A stretch of DNA of 64,000 nt from JACCXG01 sp963717745 (GTDB lineage Bacteria > Acidobacteriota > Vicinamibacteria > Vicinamibacterales > 2-12-FULL-66-21): NCBI GenBank assembly GCA_963717745.1, contig CAVQXJ010000011.1, positions 155,004-219,003 of the forward strand. The letters run 5' to 3'. Under the pieces are notes generated by a model that was given only the letters and a program-made list of their open reading frames with translations, searched no databases and had not been told where the DNA came from. Within the stretch, counting starts at the first letter, position 1. Each line of letters starts with the position of its first letter. This document shows positions 17,410 through 26,353 of this stretch, one piece after another. The position numbers were made by a program, and so were the translations under genes.

Positions 17410-20400
17410 TTAGAACACAGCTCTTATCCCCAACTGAATCTGCCGCGCGGACGTGATGGTGTTGGTGATGCGGCCGAACGTGGCGAGCACCGGCTGGCCT
17501 TCGGTGCCGGAGAACGCGCGCAGTTCGGGCGTGCCGAAGTTGGCCCGGTCGAGGAGATTGAAGGCTTCGACACGGAACTCGAGGCGGCCCCCGAGCCGGG
17601 CCCAGCCGACGGTCTTCGAGAGCGCCATGTCGAGGGTGCGCAGATTGGGGCCGGTGAAGTCGCCGCGGCCGGTGTTGCCGAAGGTCCCGGCGGGTTGCAG
17701 CGCGAACGCTGCGGGATCGAACCACTGCTCGACCCGGCCGAGCACCGCGTTGTCAGGACCATAGCCGGGCGCGTAGTCGGGGCGATCCTGGCCGATGCCC
17801 GGGCCCCGCGAGGGATTCCACTGCGACCGCGAGCGGTTGGTGGTCACGAACACGGTCAGCGGGTTGCCGCTTCGCATGGTCCAGATGCCTGCGAGGTTCC
17901 AGCCGCCGAGAAGCGCGCCCTTCGCGCCGGTCAGACTGCGTCCGGGCAGCGTCCAGGTGAAGTTCATGACCCAGTTGTGCCGGATGTCGAACTCCGACGG
18001 CCCCCGGTTGTAGTCGGGGATGAACTCGGGGAGCGCCGACGTCGTGCCGTTGGTGGCGTCGGAGAAGAAGGTCGACGCCTGGGTGGTGTCCTCGCTCTTC
18101 GAGAACGTGTAAGCCGAGTGCACCGACAATCCCTGGCTCCACCGGCGGCGGACTTCGAAGATCAGCGCGTTGTACCACGAGTTGCCGTCGCTGCTCTTGA
18201 GCTCGATGGTCGAGAACGCGGGGTTGATGCGCGGCGTGCCGGCGGCGATGAACGGCCGTCCGTCGGCGGTGGTTCCGGTCGGCTGCGCCAGGTTGACGTC
18301 GCCGCTGCGGAGCAGGTGCTTGCCGCGCGAGCCGGCGTAGCCCACCGTGATCGCCGTCCGCCCCCAGATCTCCTGCTGGACGTTGGCGTTGTAGATGTGC
18401 ACCCGCGGGTTCTCGAGGTCGAACTGCACCGGCCGCATCGAGATCGCGCTGGCGCGATCGAACGGCGGATTCGGGAAGGTCGGATTGACGATGACCGGCC
18501 GCGGGGTGAACGGCGGGTTGGTCACCGTCACGATCAGGTTCTGGTGATTGTTGGTGTTGAAGTAGAGCCCGTACCCGCCGCGCACCGCGGTGCGCCCGGT
18601 GCCGAATGGATCCCACGCGAGTCCCATCCGCGGCGACAGGTTGGTATAGGTCGGGTTCTCGTAGAGCGGGCCGACGACCGCGACCGACCCGCTGAGATCG
18701 GGCAGCGCGGAATCGCGGTTGTATTTCTCCTCGGGCAGGGTCGCGAACTCGTAACGCACCCCGGCGTTGAGGGTCAGCCGCGGCGTGAGCTGGATGTCGT
18801 CCTGCGCGTAGAAGCCGAACAGCGTGAACCGCCAGTAACGATCGAACTGCGCCTCCGGCGTCAGGCCGACGAAGCTCGAGGGACGGTTGCCGAGGAAGGC
18901 CGGGAGATCGGCGAAGGTGAAGATCCCGAGGCTGAAGGTCGGGTTCACCATGTTGTCCTGATAGTGCTCGGCGATCGCCCCCGACTTGATCACGTGCCGG
19001 CCGCGGGTGTGGACGAGATCGGACTGCGCGCTGAACACGTTCTGCACCAGCCGCAGGTTGCCCGAGCTCTGCGGCCCGAACCGGCGCAGGCCGCCGATGT
19101 CGATGTCCCCCATGCTGTCGCGGGTGGCGATGAAGACCGGCAGCGGCGTCGAGGTGTTGGCCTGGACGTTCTGGCCGATCCGGGTCCGGCTGAAGCCGCC
19201 GCGAACGGTGTTGAGGGTGTTCGGCGACAGGATCCGCCGGTACTCGGCGGTGAAGAACTGGTTGCGCGAGATGAAGTTCCTGGGGAACTGCGGATAGTCG
19301 GTCGGCAGGAACTGGTCGGTGGTGTCGAAGGTGTATCGCGCGAAGAGCTGGTTGCCGGCGCCCAGGTTGTGGTCGATCCGTCCCTGCGCGAAATGCTCGT
19401 CGAGCCGCTGATCGAACGGGAACGTGAAGGTGGCGAGCCCCTGGCCGATCGACGGCCCGTTGGCGCGCGGGTACTCGGCGAGGTAGGGTGCGGTCACCGG
19501 GCTGATCGCCACCTGTCCGCTCGGCAGCAGCCCGGTGCGGGCGTTGTCGTCCGGGACGACGGTGCTGACCGTCTTGCCGAGCCGCTCGATCAGCGCTTCG
19601 TAGCCGAGGAAGAAGAAGGTGCGGTCGCGGGCGATCGGTCCGCCAAGAGTGGCGCCGAACTGGTTGCGATGGAAGTCGGGCTGCGTGCCGACGTCGAAAT
19701 AGTTGCGCGAGTCGAGCGCGTCGTTGCGATGGTATGCGTAGAGCGCGCCGTCGAGGGTGTTGGCCCCGGACTTGGTGAGCACGTTGATCTGTCCGCCCGA
19801 GTTGCGCCCGAATTCCGCGCTGTAGGCGTTGGACTCGACCCGGAACTCGCGGATCGTTTCGGTCCCGAGCGCGGTGCCGGCGGCGCTGCCCGCCGGTCCG
19901 TTGGTGAAGTCGTTCTGCAGCGTGCCGTCGAGCAGATACACGTTGGAGCGCGGGTCCTGGCCGTTCACGCTCATCCCGAGGCCGTGGGCGACGACCGAGC
20001 CGCCGTCGCGATGCGGATAGGCGAGCACGCCAGGCTGCAGCAGCGCCAGGTCGGTGTAGTTGCGGCCGTTGAGCGGCAGTGCGTTGATGGCTTCGGAGCC
20101 GACCAGGTAGCTCAGCTCCGCGCTCGAGGTATTCACGAGCGAGGTGTCGCCGGTGACCGTGACCTCTTCGCTGAGACCGCCGACCTCCAGCGTGAGGTTG
20201 AGGACGAGCGCCTGCGCGATCGTCAGCTGCAGTCCGCGCCGGACGTGCGGCTTGAAGCTGGCGAGCTCGGCCCGCAGCTCGTAGACGCCAGGCGGCAGGC
20301 CGGCAATCACGTAGCGGCCTTCGGGCCCGGTGGCCACGGTCCGCGTCAGCGCGGTATCGACGTTCCGCAGCGTGATCGCGACGCCCGGCAGCAGGCTTCG

Positions 20401-20514
20401 ATTCGGATCTTCGACGGTTCCACTGATGGTCGCCGCGGTCTGCGCCGTCGCGGCCGCGGCAGGGAGGAGGGCGAATAGCGCCGCAAGAACACACAAGACG
20501 GAACGAAAACGCAT
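17410..20514 (-). CDS. TonB-dependent receptor with carboxypeptidase-regulatory domain (receptor 1)
   Basis: 1034 aa outer-membrane receptor of the Oar-like group. Signal peptide MRFRSVLCVLAALFALLPAA..ATAQ; CarboxypepD_reg-like beta-sandwich (about 25-110: ISGTVEDPNRSLLPGVAITL, GRYVIAGLPPGVYELRA); plug (about 115-240, with LPLNGRNYTDLALLQPGV and NGQDPRSNVYLLDGTLQNDF); then the barrel with GGQINVLTKSGANTLDGALY, FFFLGYEALIERLGK and a C-terminal aromatic strand. Such receptors import or secrete oligosaccharides or other ligands in an ExbBD/TonB-dependent way. The start at ATG 20514 has GAGGACC 5 bases upstream. It is intact, unlike the two receptors at 39.9 and 53.7 kb. Ligand unknown. Confidence 0.93.
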   Translation of the reverse strand: MRFRSVLCVLAALFALLPAAAATAQTAATISGTVEDPNRSLLPGVAITLRNVDTALTRTVATGPEGRYVIAGLPPGVYELRAELASFKPHVRRGLQLTIAQALVLNLTLEVGGLSEEVTVTGDTSLVNTSSAELSYLVGSEAINALPLNGRNYTDLALLQPGVLAYPHRDGGSVVAHGLGMSVNGQDPRSNVYLLDGTLQNDFTNGPAGSAAGTALGTETIREFRVESNAYSAEFGRNSGGQINVLTKSGANTLDGALYAYHRNDALDSRNYFDVGTQPDFHRNQFGATLGGPIARDRTFFFLGYEALIERLGKTVSTVVPDDNARTGLLPSGQVAISPVTAPYLAEYPRANGPSIGQGLATFTFPFDQRLDEHFAQGRIDHNLGAGNQLFARYTFDTTDQFLPTDYPQFPRNFISRNQFFTAEYRRILSPNTLNTVRGGFSRTRIGQNVQANTSTPLPVFIATRDSMGDIDIGGLRRFGPQSSGNLRLVQNVFSAQSDLVHTRGRHVIKSGAIAEHYQDNMVNPTFSLGIFTFADLPAFLGNRPSSFVGLTPEAQFDRYWRFTLFGFYAQDDIQLTPRLTLNAGVRYEFATLPEEKYNRDSALPDLSGSVAVVGPLYENPTYTNLSPRMGLAWDPFGTGRTAVRGGYGLYFNTNNHQNLIVTVTNPPFTPRPVIVNPTFPNPPFDRASAISMRPVQFDLENPRVHIYNANVQQEIWGRTAITVGYAGSRGKHLLRSGDVNLAQPTGTTADGRPFIAAGTPRINPAFSTIELKSSDGNSWYNALIFEVRRRWSQGLSVHSAYTFSKSEDTTQASTFFSDATNGTTSALPEFIPDYNRGPSEFDIRHNWVMNFTWTLPGRSLTGAKGALLGGWNLAGIWTMRSGNPLTVFVTTNRSRSQWNPSRGPGIGQDRPDYAPGYGPDNAVLGRVEQWFDPAAFALQPAGTFGNTGRGDFTGPNLRTLDMALSKTVGWARLGGRLEFRVEAFNLLDRANFGTPELRAFSGTEGQPVLATFGRITNTITSARQIQLGIRAVF

Positions 20515-20528
20515 CAGGTCCTCAGGTT

Positions 20529-20556
20529 CAAGGGTTCCGGGGCCGTGAACCCCTTG
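20529..20556. promoter_or_regulatory. Inverted repeat upstream of TonB receptor 1
   Basis: CAAGGGTTC (20529-20537) and GAACCCCTTG (20547-20556) face each other across 9 bases, 15 bases upstream of the receptor ATG. The GAACCCCTT half resembles the GAACCGGTTC-type sites upstream of receptors 2 and 3. It may be an operator or a 5'-UTR hairpin. The rest of the 20515-20735 divergent gap shows only a degenerate CCCTTC..GGCTCAGGGC palindrome relic near 20664. Confidence 0.4.
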
Positions 20557-20735
20557 AAGCAATTGTGTCATCCGCCGCTTGCCCGATGCCGCGGTTCGTG
20601 TGATAAAGACGTTTTGCCCCTTTGCCCTGTTTCAGGGCCGCTTTCCACGTGTCCGCCCGCCGGCCCTTCACGAGGCTCAGGGCTCCGAGCGCGGTCGAGG
20701 ACGGGAACGAGGGCACGCTCCAAGGAGAGGCGACA

Positions 20736-20957
20736 CTGGCCCCGACTGCACGGATCGGCTGGTTCATCGCGATTGCCGCGCTGTACCTGCTTCATCAGGA
20801 CATCTGGTTCTGGCGCCAGGCGCGTCCGCTCGTGTTCGGTTTCCTGCCGGTCGGGCTGGCGTACCACGGCGCCTACTGTGTGGCGGTCGCCGGCCTGATG
20901 TGGGGGCTGACCCGGTTCGCCTGGCCGTCTCATCTGGAAGATCGCGAGGACCGTTGA
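20736..20957 (+). CDS. DUF3311 small membrane protein
   Basis: 73 aa with two TM helices: IGWFIAIAALYLLHQDIWFW, then PLVFGFLPVGLAYHGAYCVAVAGLMWGLTRFAWP. DUF3311 proteins are regularly encoded just before a sodium:solute symporter, as here. I place the start at an unusual CTG (20736), because AAGGAG sits 9 bases before it and the typical family length begins there. An in-frame ATG at 20622 would add a 38-residue arginine-rich extension. Its TGA overlaps the TTG start of the symporter by 4 bases, so the two are translationally coupled. Confidence 0.75.
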   Translation: MAPTARIGWFIAIAALYLLHQDIWFWRQARPLVFGFLPVGLAYHGAYCVAVAGLMWGLTRFAWPSHLEDREDR

Positions 20958-22493
20958 TTCCAGCGGTCATCGTTTTTGCCTATCTCGCGGTCATCCTCTA
21001 CATCGGCATCTTCGCCTGGCGATCCGAGCGTGGCGGCGCCGCGGTCGAGGAGTACTTCCTGGCCGGCCGCTCGCTCGGGCCGGCGGTCTTCCTGCTGTCG
21101 CTGTTCGGCACCAACATGACGGCGTTCACGATCCTGGGATCGGCCGGACACGCGTTCGCGAACGGCGTGGTGACGTTCGGATTGATGGCGTCCTCTTCCG
21201 CGCTCGTCATCCCCCTGACCGCTGTTCTTCATCGGCACCCGGCTGTGGGCGCTCGGCAAGCGCCACGGGTTCATCACTCCGGTGCAGATGTTCCGCGATC
21301 GCTGGGAGTGCGCTCACATCGGCACGCTGATCTTCGTGGTGCAGGCCGCGCTGCTGGTGCCCTACATCATCATCGGTGTGATGGGCGGTGGGACGGCGCT
21401 GCGCGCGATCACCGGCGGTCTGATTCCCTACGCGGCCGGCGGCGGGCTGGTCGCGCTGGTGGTGATGGGCTACGTGTTCTTCGGCGGCATGCGCGGCACC
21501 GCCTGGGTCAACGCCTTCCAGACCGTCCTGTTCCTGTCGTTCGGCGCGATTGCGTTGATCGTGATCGGCCGCAGCATCGGCGGGTTCCCCGCGACGATGG
21601 CCGCGCTGCTCGACAGTCCGGCCACCGCACCGCTCCTGACCCGCGAGCGGGTCTCGCCCTGGTTCTTCTTCAGCTACACCTTCATCCCGCTCTCGACCAT
21701 CGCCTTTCCGCACATCGCGATTTTCTGCCTGACCGCGAAGCGCCTGGTGCAGTTCAAGCGCACGGTCGTGTTCTATCCGGTCTGCATCCTGGCGATCTGG
21801 CTGCCGTGCGTGTTTCTCGGCGTCGCCGGCAATGCCCTGGTCGACGCGCCGCCGATCGCCTCCAAGCTGCAGGCCCGGCAGGCGCTGGCCGCGGCCCCGG
21901 CGGACATGCCCGCTGCCGAGCGCACCGCGCTCCGGCGCCAGGCGGCCGGCGACGACGTGATTCCGATCATGCTGGACTGGTTCGCGCCGCTGTGGCTCGC
22001 CGGACTGCTCGGGGCCGGCATCATGGCGGCGGTCATGGCCAGCGACTCGCAGATCCTGGCGCTCTCGACCATGTTCACCGAGGATGTGTTCACGTTCTAC
22101 GGGGGGACCGCCCGGTTCGGCGAGTCGGTGCAGGTGCAGACCGGCCGCGCGTTCGTGGTCGCGCTGACCGTCGCGGCCTATTTGATCGCGCTGCGCGCGC
22201 CGCAGGGCATCTTCGATCTCGCCGTGCAGTACGCGTTCTCCGGCTATGCCGCGCTGTCGCCGCTGCTGGTGGCGGCGCTGTTCTGGAAGCGGAGCACGAA
22301 GTGGGGCGCCCTGGCGGTCACGCTGTGGGTCGCCGCGGCGGTGATCTATACCGCCCGCGTTCCCGGCGCGCTCGCGTGGTTCGGGCTGCTGCCGGTGGTG
22401 CCGATGACGCTCATCTCAGTGCTGCTGATGATCGTCGTCTCGATCGCGACCCCCCCGCCGTCTCCCGAGACGTTGGCGCGGTATGGGTGGTGA
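20954..22493 (+). CDS. Sodium:solute symporter family protein (frameshifted at about 21222)
   Basis: About 512 aa after repair, SSS family (LeuT fold, about 13 TMs). It starts at TTG 20954 overlapping DUF3311. The N-terminal frame reads IPAVIVFAYLAVILYIGIFAWRS..EEYFLAGRSLGPAVFLLSLFGTNMTAFTILG, the usual TM1-2 signature with the sodium-site region. An extra base between 21219 and 21224 shifts to the frame FFIGTRLWALGKRHGFITPVQMFRDRWE, which continues intact to GW-stop at 22493. Features such as GLLGAGIMAAVMASDSQILALSTMFTEDV are conserved in TM8. The substrate may be an organic acid or sugar but cannot be specified. Confidence 0.85.
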
Positions 22494-22547
22494 ATCCTCT
22501 CGCTGTCCGCGGGTTCGCGGTTCGCGGGTTCGCGGGATCGGGCGGGC

Positions 22548-22678
22548 TTGGCCTCGAGGCGGCGGAGGTATATCGAGGCACCGGATTTCAAAAACGGAGC
22601 AACGGAGCCAACGAAGAGAACGGAAAAGACAAATTGGTTTTTGGTTTTAGTCCGGTGTTCCGTTCTTGAATTGGGTAC
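22548..22678. repeat. Family B hairpin repeat, copy 2 (degenerate right arm)
   Basis: Contains GCGGAGGTATATCGAGGC, then ACCGGATTTCAAAAACGGAG and CAACGGAGCCAACG as left arm. A decayed right arm (TTCCGTTCTTGAATTGGGTA) ends near 22678. It occupies the start of the 481-base convergent gap 22494-22974. Confidence 0.75.
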
Positions 22679-22703
22679 TGCTGCGGATCACGGCCCGTGA
22701 CCC

Positions 22704-22864
22704 AGTGTCCCGAATCCGAAGTTCGCCACCAAATTCCCGGGCGGGGCATCCCGCCTCGCGGCGTTGCTCCTCCCTCACATATTCCCGATATGCTCGGTCG
22801 TCGCGCCTTGCGATCCGGGCGCCGCGCCCGGGACTTTGGCGCCGAACTTCGGACTCGGGACACT
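22704..22864. repeat. Family C element, copy 1 (161 bp)
   Basis: Terminal inverted repeats AGTGTCCCGAATCCGAAGTT (from 22704) and its mirror AACTTCGGACTCGGGACACT (ending 22864). The core at about 22748-22825, including the words GCGGCGTTGCTCCTCCCT, CACATATTCCCGATATG and TCGTCGCGCCTTGCG, matches the core of the element at 57108-57270, whose terminal repeats are different. It lies between two family B copies. Confidence 0.85.
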
Positions 22865-22960
22865 AGCGAAAAAGAACGGAAAACAAATTAGTCTTTTCCG
22901 TTTCCTCCGTTTGCTCCGTTGCTCCGTTTTTGAGATCCGGTACCCTCCGTCCAGCTCCGT
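22865..22960. repeat. Family B hairpin repeat, copy 3 (left arm truncated)
   Basis: AACGGAAAACAAATTAGTC then TTTTCCGTTTCCTCC, TTGCTCCGTTGCTCCGTTTTT and GAGATCCGGTA (to about 22943). The left-arm counterpart of the final segment is missing and its place is taken by the family C element. It reaches to 14 bases from the end of the alcohol dehydrogenase gene. Confidence 0.75.
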
Positions 22961-22974
22961 CGGCTCTATCTGGG

Positions 22975-24117
22975 TCAATACGCGGCCTCATAGATCTCGA
23001 GCGCGCCCACAGCATCGAACGGGCGCGGGTTGAACGTGCCGGTCCATTGCTGGGCCGCGAGCTCCGCGAGCTCCGGCAAGGCCGGCTCCGTGACTCCCAC
23101 ATCGGACAGCCGCGACGGCAGCGCGCCGGCGACGGCGAAGTCCTCCAGGCGTCGGGCGAGCGTCTCGGCCGCGTCGCTGTCGCGGGCGCGGCGGCGCGGC
23201 GAGCCGAGCAGTGCCGCGTAGCCGTCGAGGGCAACCCGGCTGTTCCAGCGGACCACGTGGGGGAGCAGGATCGCGAGCGCGACGCCGTGGGTCAGGCCGA
23301 AGCGGGCGGTGAGCGGGTTGGCGCAGGCGTGCGCCGCGCCGAGCATCGACTGCTCAATCGCCAGGCCCGCGAAGTGGGCGCCGACCTGCATCATCGCGCG
23401 CGCCTCGACGTCGGCCGCGTGCAGCACCACGCGCTCGAACCCTTCGGACAACAGCCGCCATCCCTGGTGCGAGAACGTGTCCGACAGCGGCGTCCGGCGG
23501 GTCGTGACCGCGGTCTCGACCGCGTGCGCGATCGCGTCGATCCCGGCGGCCGCGGTGACCCCGGGCGGCGCCGTCAGCGTCAGCTCCGGATCCAGGATCG
23601 CCACCCGGAACGCCGCCGACGGATCGCCGCACGCCATCTTCATGTGCGTGCGTGCGTCGGCGATCACCGCGTAGCTCTGCGCCTCGCTGCCGGTCCCTGC
23701 CGTGGTCGGGATCCCGATCATCGGCAGCAGCGGCCGCGCCGCCTTGCCGTAGCCGCGGTAGTCGGCGATCTCGCCGCCGTTGGTCAGCAGGAAGTTGATG
23801 CCCTTGGCGCAGTCGAGCGAACTGCCGCCGCCAAGCGCGACGATCCCGTCGATCGCGTGGCCCGCGGCGAAGCGCGCCCCGGCCGCGACCATCAGGCTGT
23901 CGGGATTCTCGGCGAAGTCGGAGTACCGGACGACCGTGAGCGAGGCGGCCTGCAGCGTGCGCTCGATCGCGGCGGCGTGACCGGCCGCCACGATCCCCGG
24001 ATCGGCCACGAGCAGCGTCGTCTGCAGACCCAGCTCCCGGGCCAGCGGGCCGGTCCGCTCCGCGGTGTGCCGGCCGAAGATCGCCCGCGTACGATGCTGG
24101 AAATCGAACGGGACCAT
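22975..24117 (-). CDS. Iron-containing alcohol dehydrogenase family protein
   Basis: 380 aa, group III metal-dependent ADH. NAD(P)-binding: ALGGGSSLDCAKGINF and PTTAGTGSEA. Metal ligands: the Asp of VAILDPELT, His in GIDAIAHAVE, and the later His residues in FGLTHGVALAILLPHVVRWN. It oxidises alcohols or reduces aldehydes; the specific substrate is not evident. The start at ATG 24117 (MVPFDFQHRTR) was chosen over an upstream in-frame ATG that would enter the divergent MFS leader. It shares an 85-base divergent promoter region (24118-24202) with the MFS gene. Confidence 0.88.
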   Translation of the reverse strand: MVPFDFQHRTRAIFGRHTAERTGPLARELGLQTTLLVADPGIVAAGHAAAIERTLQAASLTVVRYSDFAENPDSLMVAAGARFAAGHAIDGIVALGGGSSLDCAKGINFLLTNGGEIADYRGYGKAARPLLPMIGIPTTAGTGSEAQSYAVIADARTHMKMACGDPSAAFRVAILDPELTLTAPPGVTAAAGIDAIAHAVETAVTTRRTPLSDTFSHQGWRLLSEGFERVVLHAADVEARAMMQVGAHFAGLAIEQSMLGAAHACANPLTARFGLTHGVALAILLPHVVRWNSRVALDGYAALLGSPRRRARDSDAAETLARRLEDFAVAGALPSRLSDVGVTEPALPELAELAAQQWTGTFNPRPFDAVGALEIYEAAY

Positions 24118-24202
24118 CGTGAAGTAAACTTTATCACCCGCTGACGAGCCTTCCGGCCGCGTGCGCCGGCGCGACGGGGCCGACGCTCCCAACGCTCAAT
24201 TT

Positions 24203-25588
24203 ATGCAGACAGCCGACTCCGTTCCTGGCACTCGTCTGACCCCGATCCAGTGGCTGATCTGCGCCATCGCCGCGATCGGATTCGCGTTCGACATCTACGA
24301 AATCCTGATGCTGCCGCTGATCGTGCGGCCGGCGCTGCTCGAGTTGACCGGCGCGGTGCCCGGCTCGCCCGAGTTCCAGATGTGGGTCGGGCGGCTGTTC
24401 TACATCCCGGCGTTCGCCGGCGGGATCTTCGGGCTGATCGGCGGCTACATGACCGACCGCTTCGGCCGCCGCCGCGTGCTGACCTACAGCATCCTGATCT
24501 ACGCCGTCTCCGCATTCCTGTCCGGGTTCGCGACCTCGATCGAGATGCTGCTGTTCCTGCGGTGTCTGGTCTTCATCGGCGTCTGCGTCGAGTTCGTGGC
24601 CGCGGTGGCCTGGCTCGCCGAGCTCTTCCCGGAGCCGAAGCGCCGTGAAAAGGTGCTGGGCTACACCCAGGCGTTCTCCTCGTTCGGCGGATTGCTGGTG
24701 GCGTTCGCCAACGGCTGGTGCGTCGCCCATGCGGCGAGCCTGCCCGCGCTGACCGCGCTCGGCTCAGGGGTGATCGCGAATCCGCACGCGCCGTGGCGCT
24801 ACACCCTGATGTCGGGTGTGCTCCCCGCGATTCCGCTGATCCTGATCCGGCCGTTCCTCCCCGAGTCGCCGATCTGGCAGTCGAAGAAGGACGCCGGAAC
24901 GCTGCGGCGACCCAGCTTCGCCGAGCTGTTCGCACCGGCGCTGCGCCGGACCACGATCGTCACCACGGTGATGTTCGCGATGGCCTACGGCGCCGCGTTC
25001 GGTGCGATTCAGCAGATTCCGCAGATCGTTCCCGGGCTGCCCGAAGTGCGGCAGATGGTCGCGGGGCGGCCGGCTCCCGAGGCCCGGTTGATCGAACAGC
25101 GGGTGGCGTCCGACGTGACCAAGTTCCAGGAGATCGGCGGGCTGGCCGGCCGGGTCGCGCTCGCCTGGCTCGCGGTGGTGGTGGTGAGCCGCCGCAAGCT
25201 GATTCGGGTGTTCCAGATTCCCGGGTTGATCGTGATGCCGATTGCGTTCGCCTGGGCGGCGCGTACCGACTTGCAGATCCTGTATCCGCTGATCTTCCTC
25301 GCGGGGTTCTTCACGGTCGCGCAGTTCAGCTTCTGGGGCAACTATCTGCCGCGGGTGTATCCCGTCCATTTGCGCGGGACCGGGGAGAGCTTTGCCGCCA
25401 ACATCGGTGGGCGGCTGATCGGCACGTCGTTCGCCTGGCTCACCGCGACCCTGGCCGTGACCGCCGATCGCGCCTACGCGCCAACCAAGGTCGCGCTGGT
25501 CGCCGCCACGGTGGGGTTCTCGGTGTATGTCGTCGGCCTGATCGCGAGCGCCTGGCTGCCGGAGCCGAAGAGCGAGTCGCTGGAGTAA
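24203..25588 (+). CDS. MFS transporter (sugar porter-like)
   Basis: 461 aa with 12 predicted TMs. The conserved loop 2-3 motif GGYMTDRFGRRRVLTYS and the loop 4-5 RR/EPKRREKVLGYTQAF region are visible. A C-terminal FWGNYLPRVYPVHLRGTGESFAANIGGRLIGTSFAW segment resembles metabolite:H+ symporters. The start at ATG 24203 (MQTADSVPG) fits TM1 at residues ~15-35; a longer reading frame upstream is less likely. It is divergent from the iron ADH and followed 6 bases later by a hypothetical exported protein. Substrate unknown. Confidence 0.85.
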   Translation: MQTADSVPGTRLTPIQWLICAIAAIGFAFDIYEILMLPLIVRPALLELTGAVPGSPEFQMWVGRLFYIPAFAGGIFGLIGGYMTDRFGRRRVLTYSILIYAVSAFLSGFATSIEMLLFLRCLVFIGVCVEFVAAVAWLAELFPEPKRREKVLGYTQAFSSFGGLLVAFANGWCVAHAASLPALTALGSGVIANPHAPWRYTLMSGVLPAIPLILIRPFLPESPIWQSKKDAGTLRRPSFAELFAPALRRTTIVTTVMFAMAYGAAFGAIQQIPQIVPGLPEVRQMVAGRPAPEARLIEQRVASDVTKFQEIGGLAGRVALAWLAVVVVSRRKLIRVFQIPGLIVMPIAFAWAARTDLQILYPLIFLAGFFTVAQFSFWGNYLPRVYPVHLRGTGESFAANIGGRLIGTSFAWLTATLAVTADRAYAPTKVALVAATVGFSVYVVGLIASAWLPEPKSESLE

Positions 25589-25594
25589 CCTGGA

Positions 25595-26285
25595 ATGGCT
25601 CCAATCACGCGAACGATCACGCTGACCCTCGTGCTGGTGATGGCGGGGGGCACGCTGGTGAGGCCCCAGGGGGCCGCCGGCGCGGCGGCCGATCTGCAGG
25701 GGAAGCTGTACAAGTCGGTGTTCTCGTCGGGCATCGGCGCGCTGTCGGCCGCCGACGTGAAGGCGCTCGCTGAGCCGCTGCGTGGAAGACTCGAGAAATA
25801 TCTCGCCCGCCGGACCGCGTTCAAATCGAACTACAAGTCGGAGGCCGACAGCTTCGAGACCGTCAGGGTCGACGCCAAGCGGCGTCTGCTCGAACAGGCG
25901 ATCGTGTCGCTGATCGAGGCGCCTGGCATCGAGCGCAGCGCCGCCGACTACGTGACCGGCGCACCGATTCACTACGAGTGGAAAGGGCTGCCCGACGGCC
26001 CGCTCGAGGAAGCGAATCAGGCCGAGGCCCTGCTCCAGAAGGATCCGGGCTCGCCGCTCGCGCCGTGGTTCGCCGCCTTCATCGCCCAGCGCCAACGCGT
26101 CATCTTCGAAACGCAGGCGGTGCAGAAGAACGAGGCCGGCGATGAAGGCGACGGCGAAGAAGTACCGGACCTACGTCGAGCGGGCACGCGCGGCTACCGA
26201 TCCGATCTTCGCGGTGCTGATGGCCGACATGGAACGGCAGCCCTACCTCTATCTGAAGACGACGCTGCACCCGCGCGACTACTGA
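25595..26285 (+). CDS. Hypothetical exported protein (frameshifted at about 26138)
   Basis: About 229 aa after repair. It begins MAPITRTITLTLVLVMAGGT (signal-like) and continues LYKSVFSSGIGALSAADVKALAEPLRGRLEKYLARRTAFKSNYK, a helical region, to FIAQRQRVIFETQAVQKNEA. One extra G or C near 26137-26140 then shifts into MKATAKKYRTYVERARAATD and ends QPYLYLKTTLHPRDY at 26285. The alpha-helical, charged composition gives no recognisable family. It starts 6 bases after the MFS stop, so it is probably in the same operon. Without the repair the frame runs on into a family G repeat. Confidence 0.65.
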
Positions 26286-26286
26286 C

Positions 26287-26345
26287 TTCGCTGTCAAGGG
26301 AGAAGGGAGAGGGAGAAAAGGTTCTCCCTTGTGCCTTCTCCCTCA
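26287..26345. repeat. Family G purine-rich repeat, copy 2
   Basis: TGTCAAGGGAGAAGGGAGAGG then its imperfect mirror TTCTCCCTTGTGCCTTCTCCCT, between convergent genes. It may also act as a terminator hairpin. Confidence 0.6.
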
Positions 26346-26353
26346 CCGGCCGT

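Noticed and set aside
17695..20478. A 900-residue open frame on the + strand opposite TonB receptor 1
   Set aside because: High-GC antisense shadow of a long receptor gene; composition is Arg/Val/Glu-rich with no domain pattern. The same applies to long antisense frames at 1680-3458, 26714-27640 and 54984-56891.
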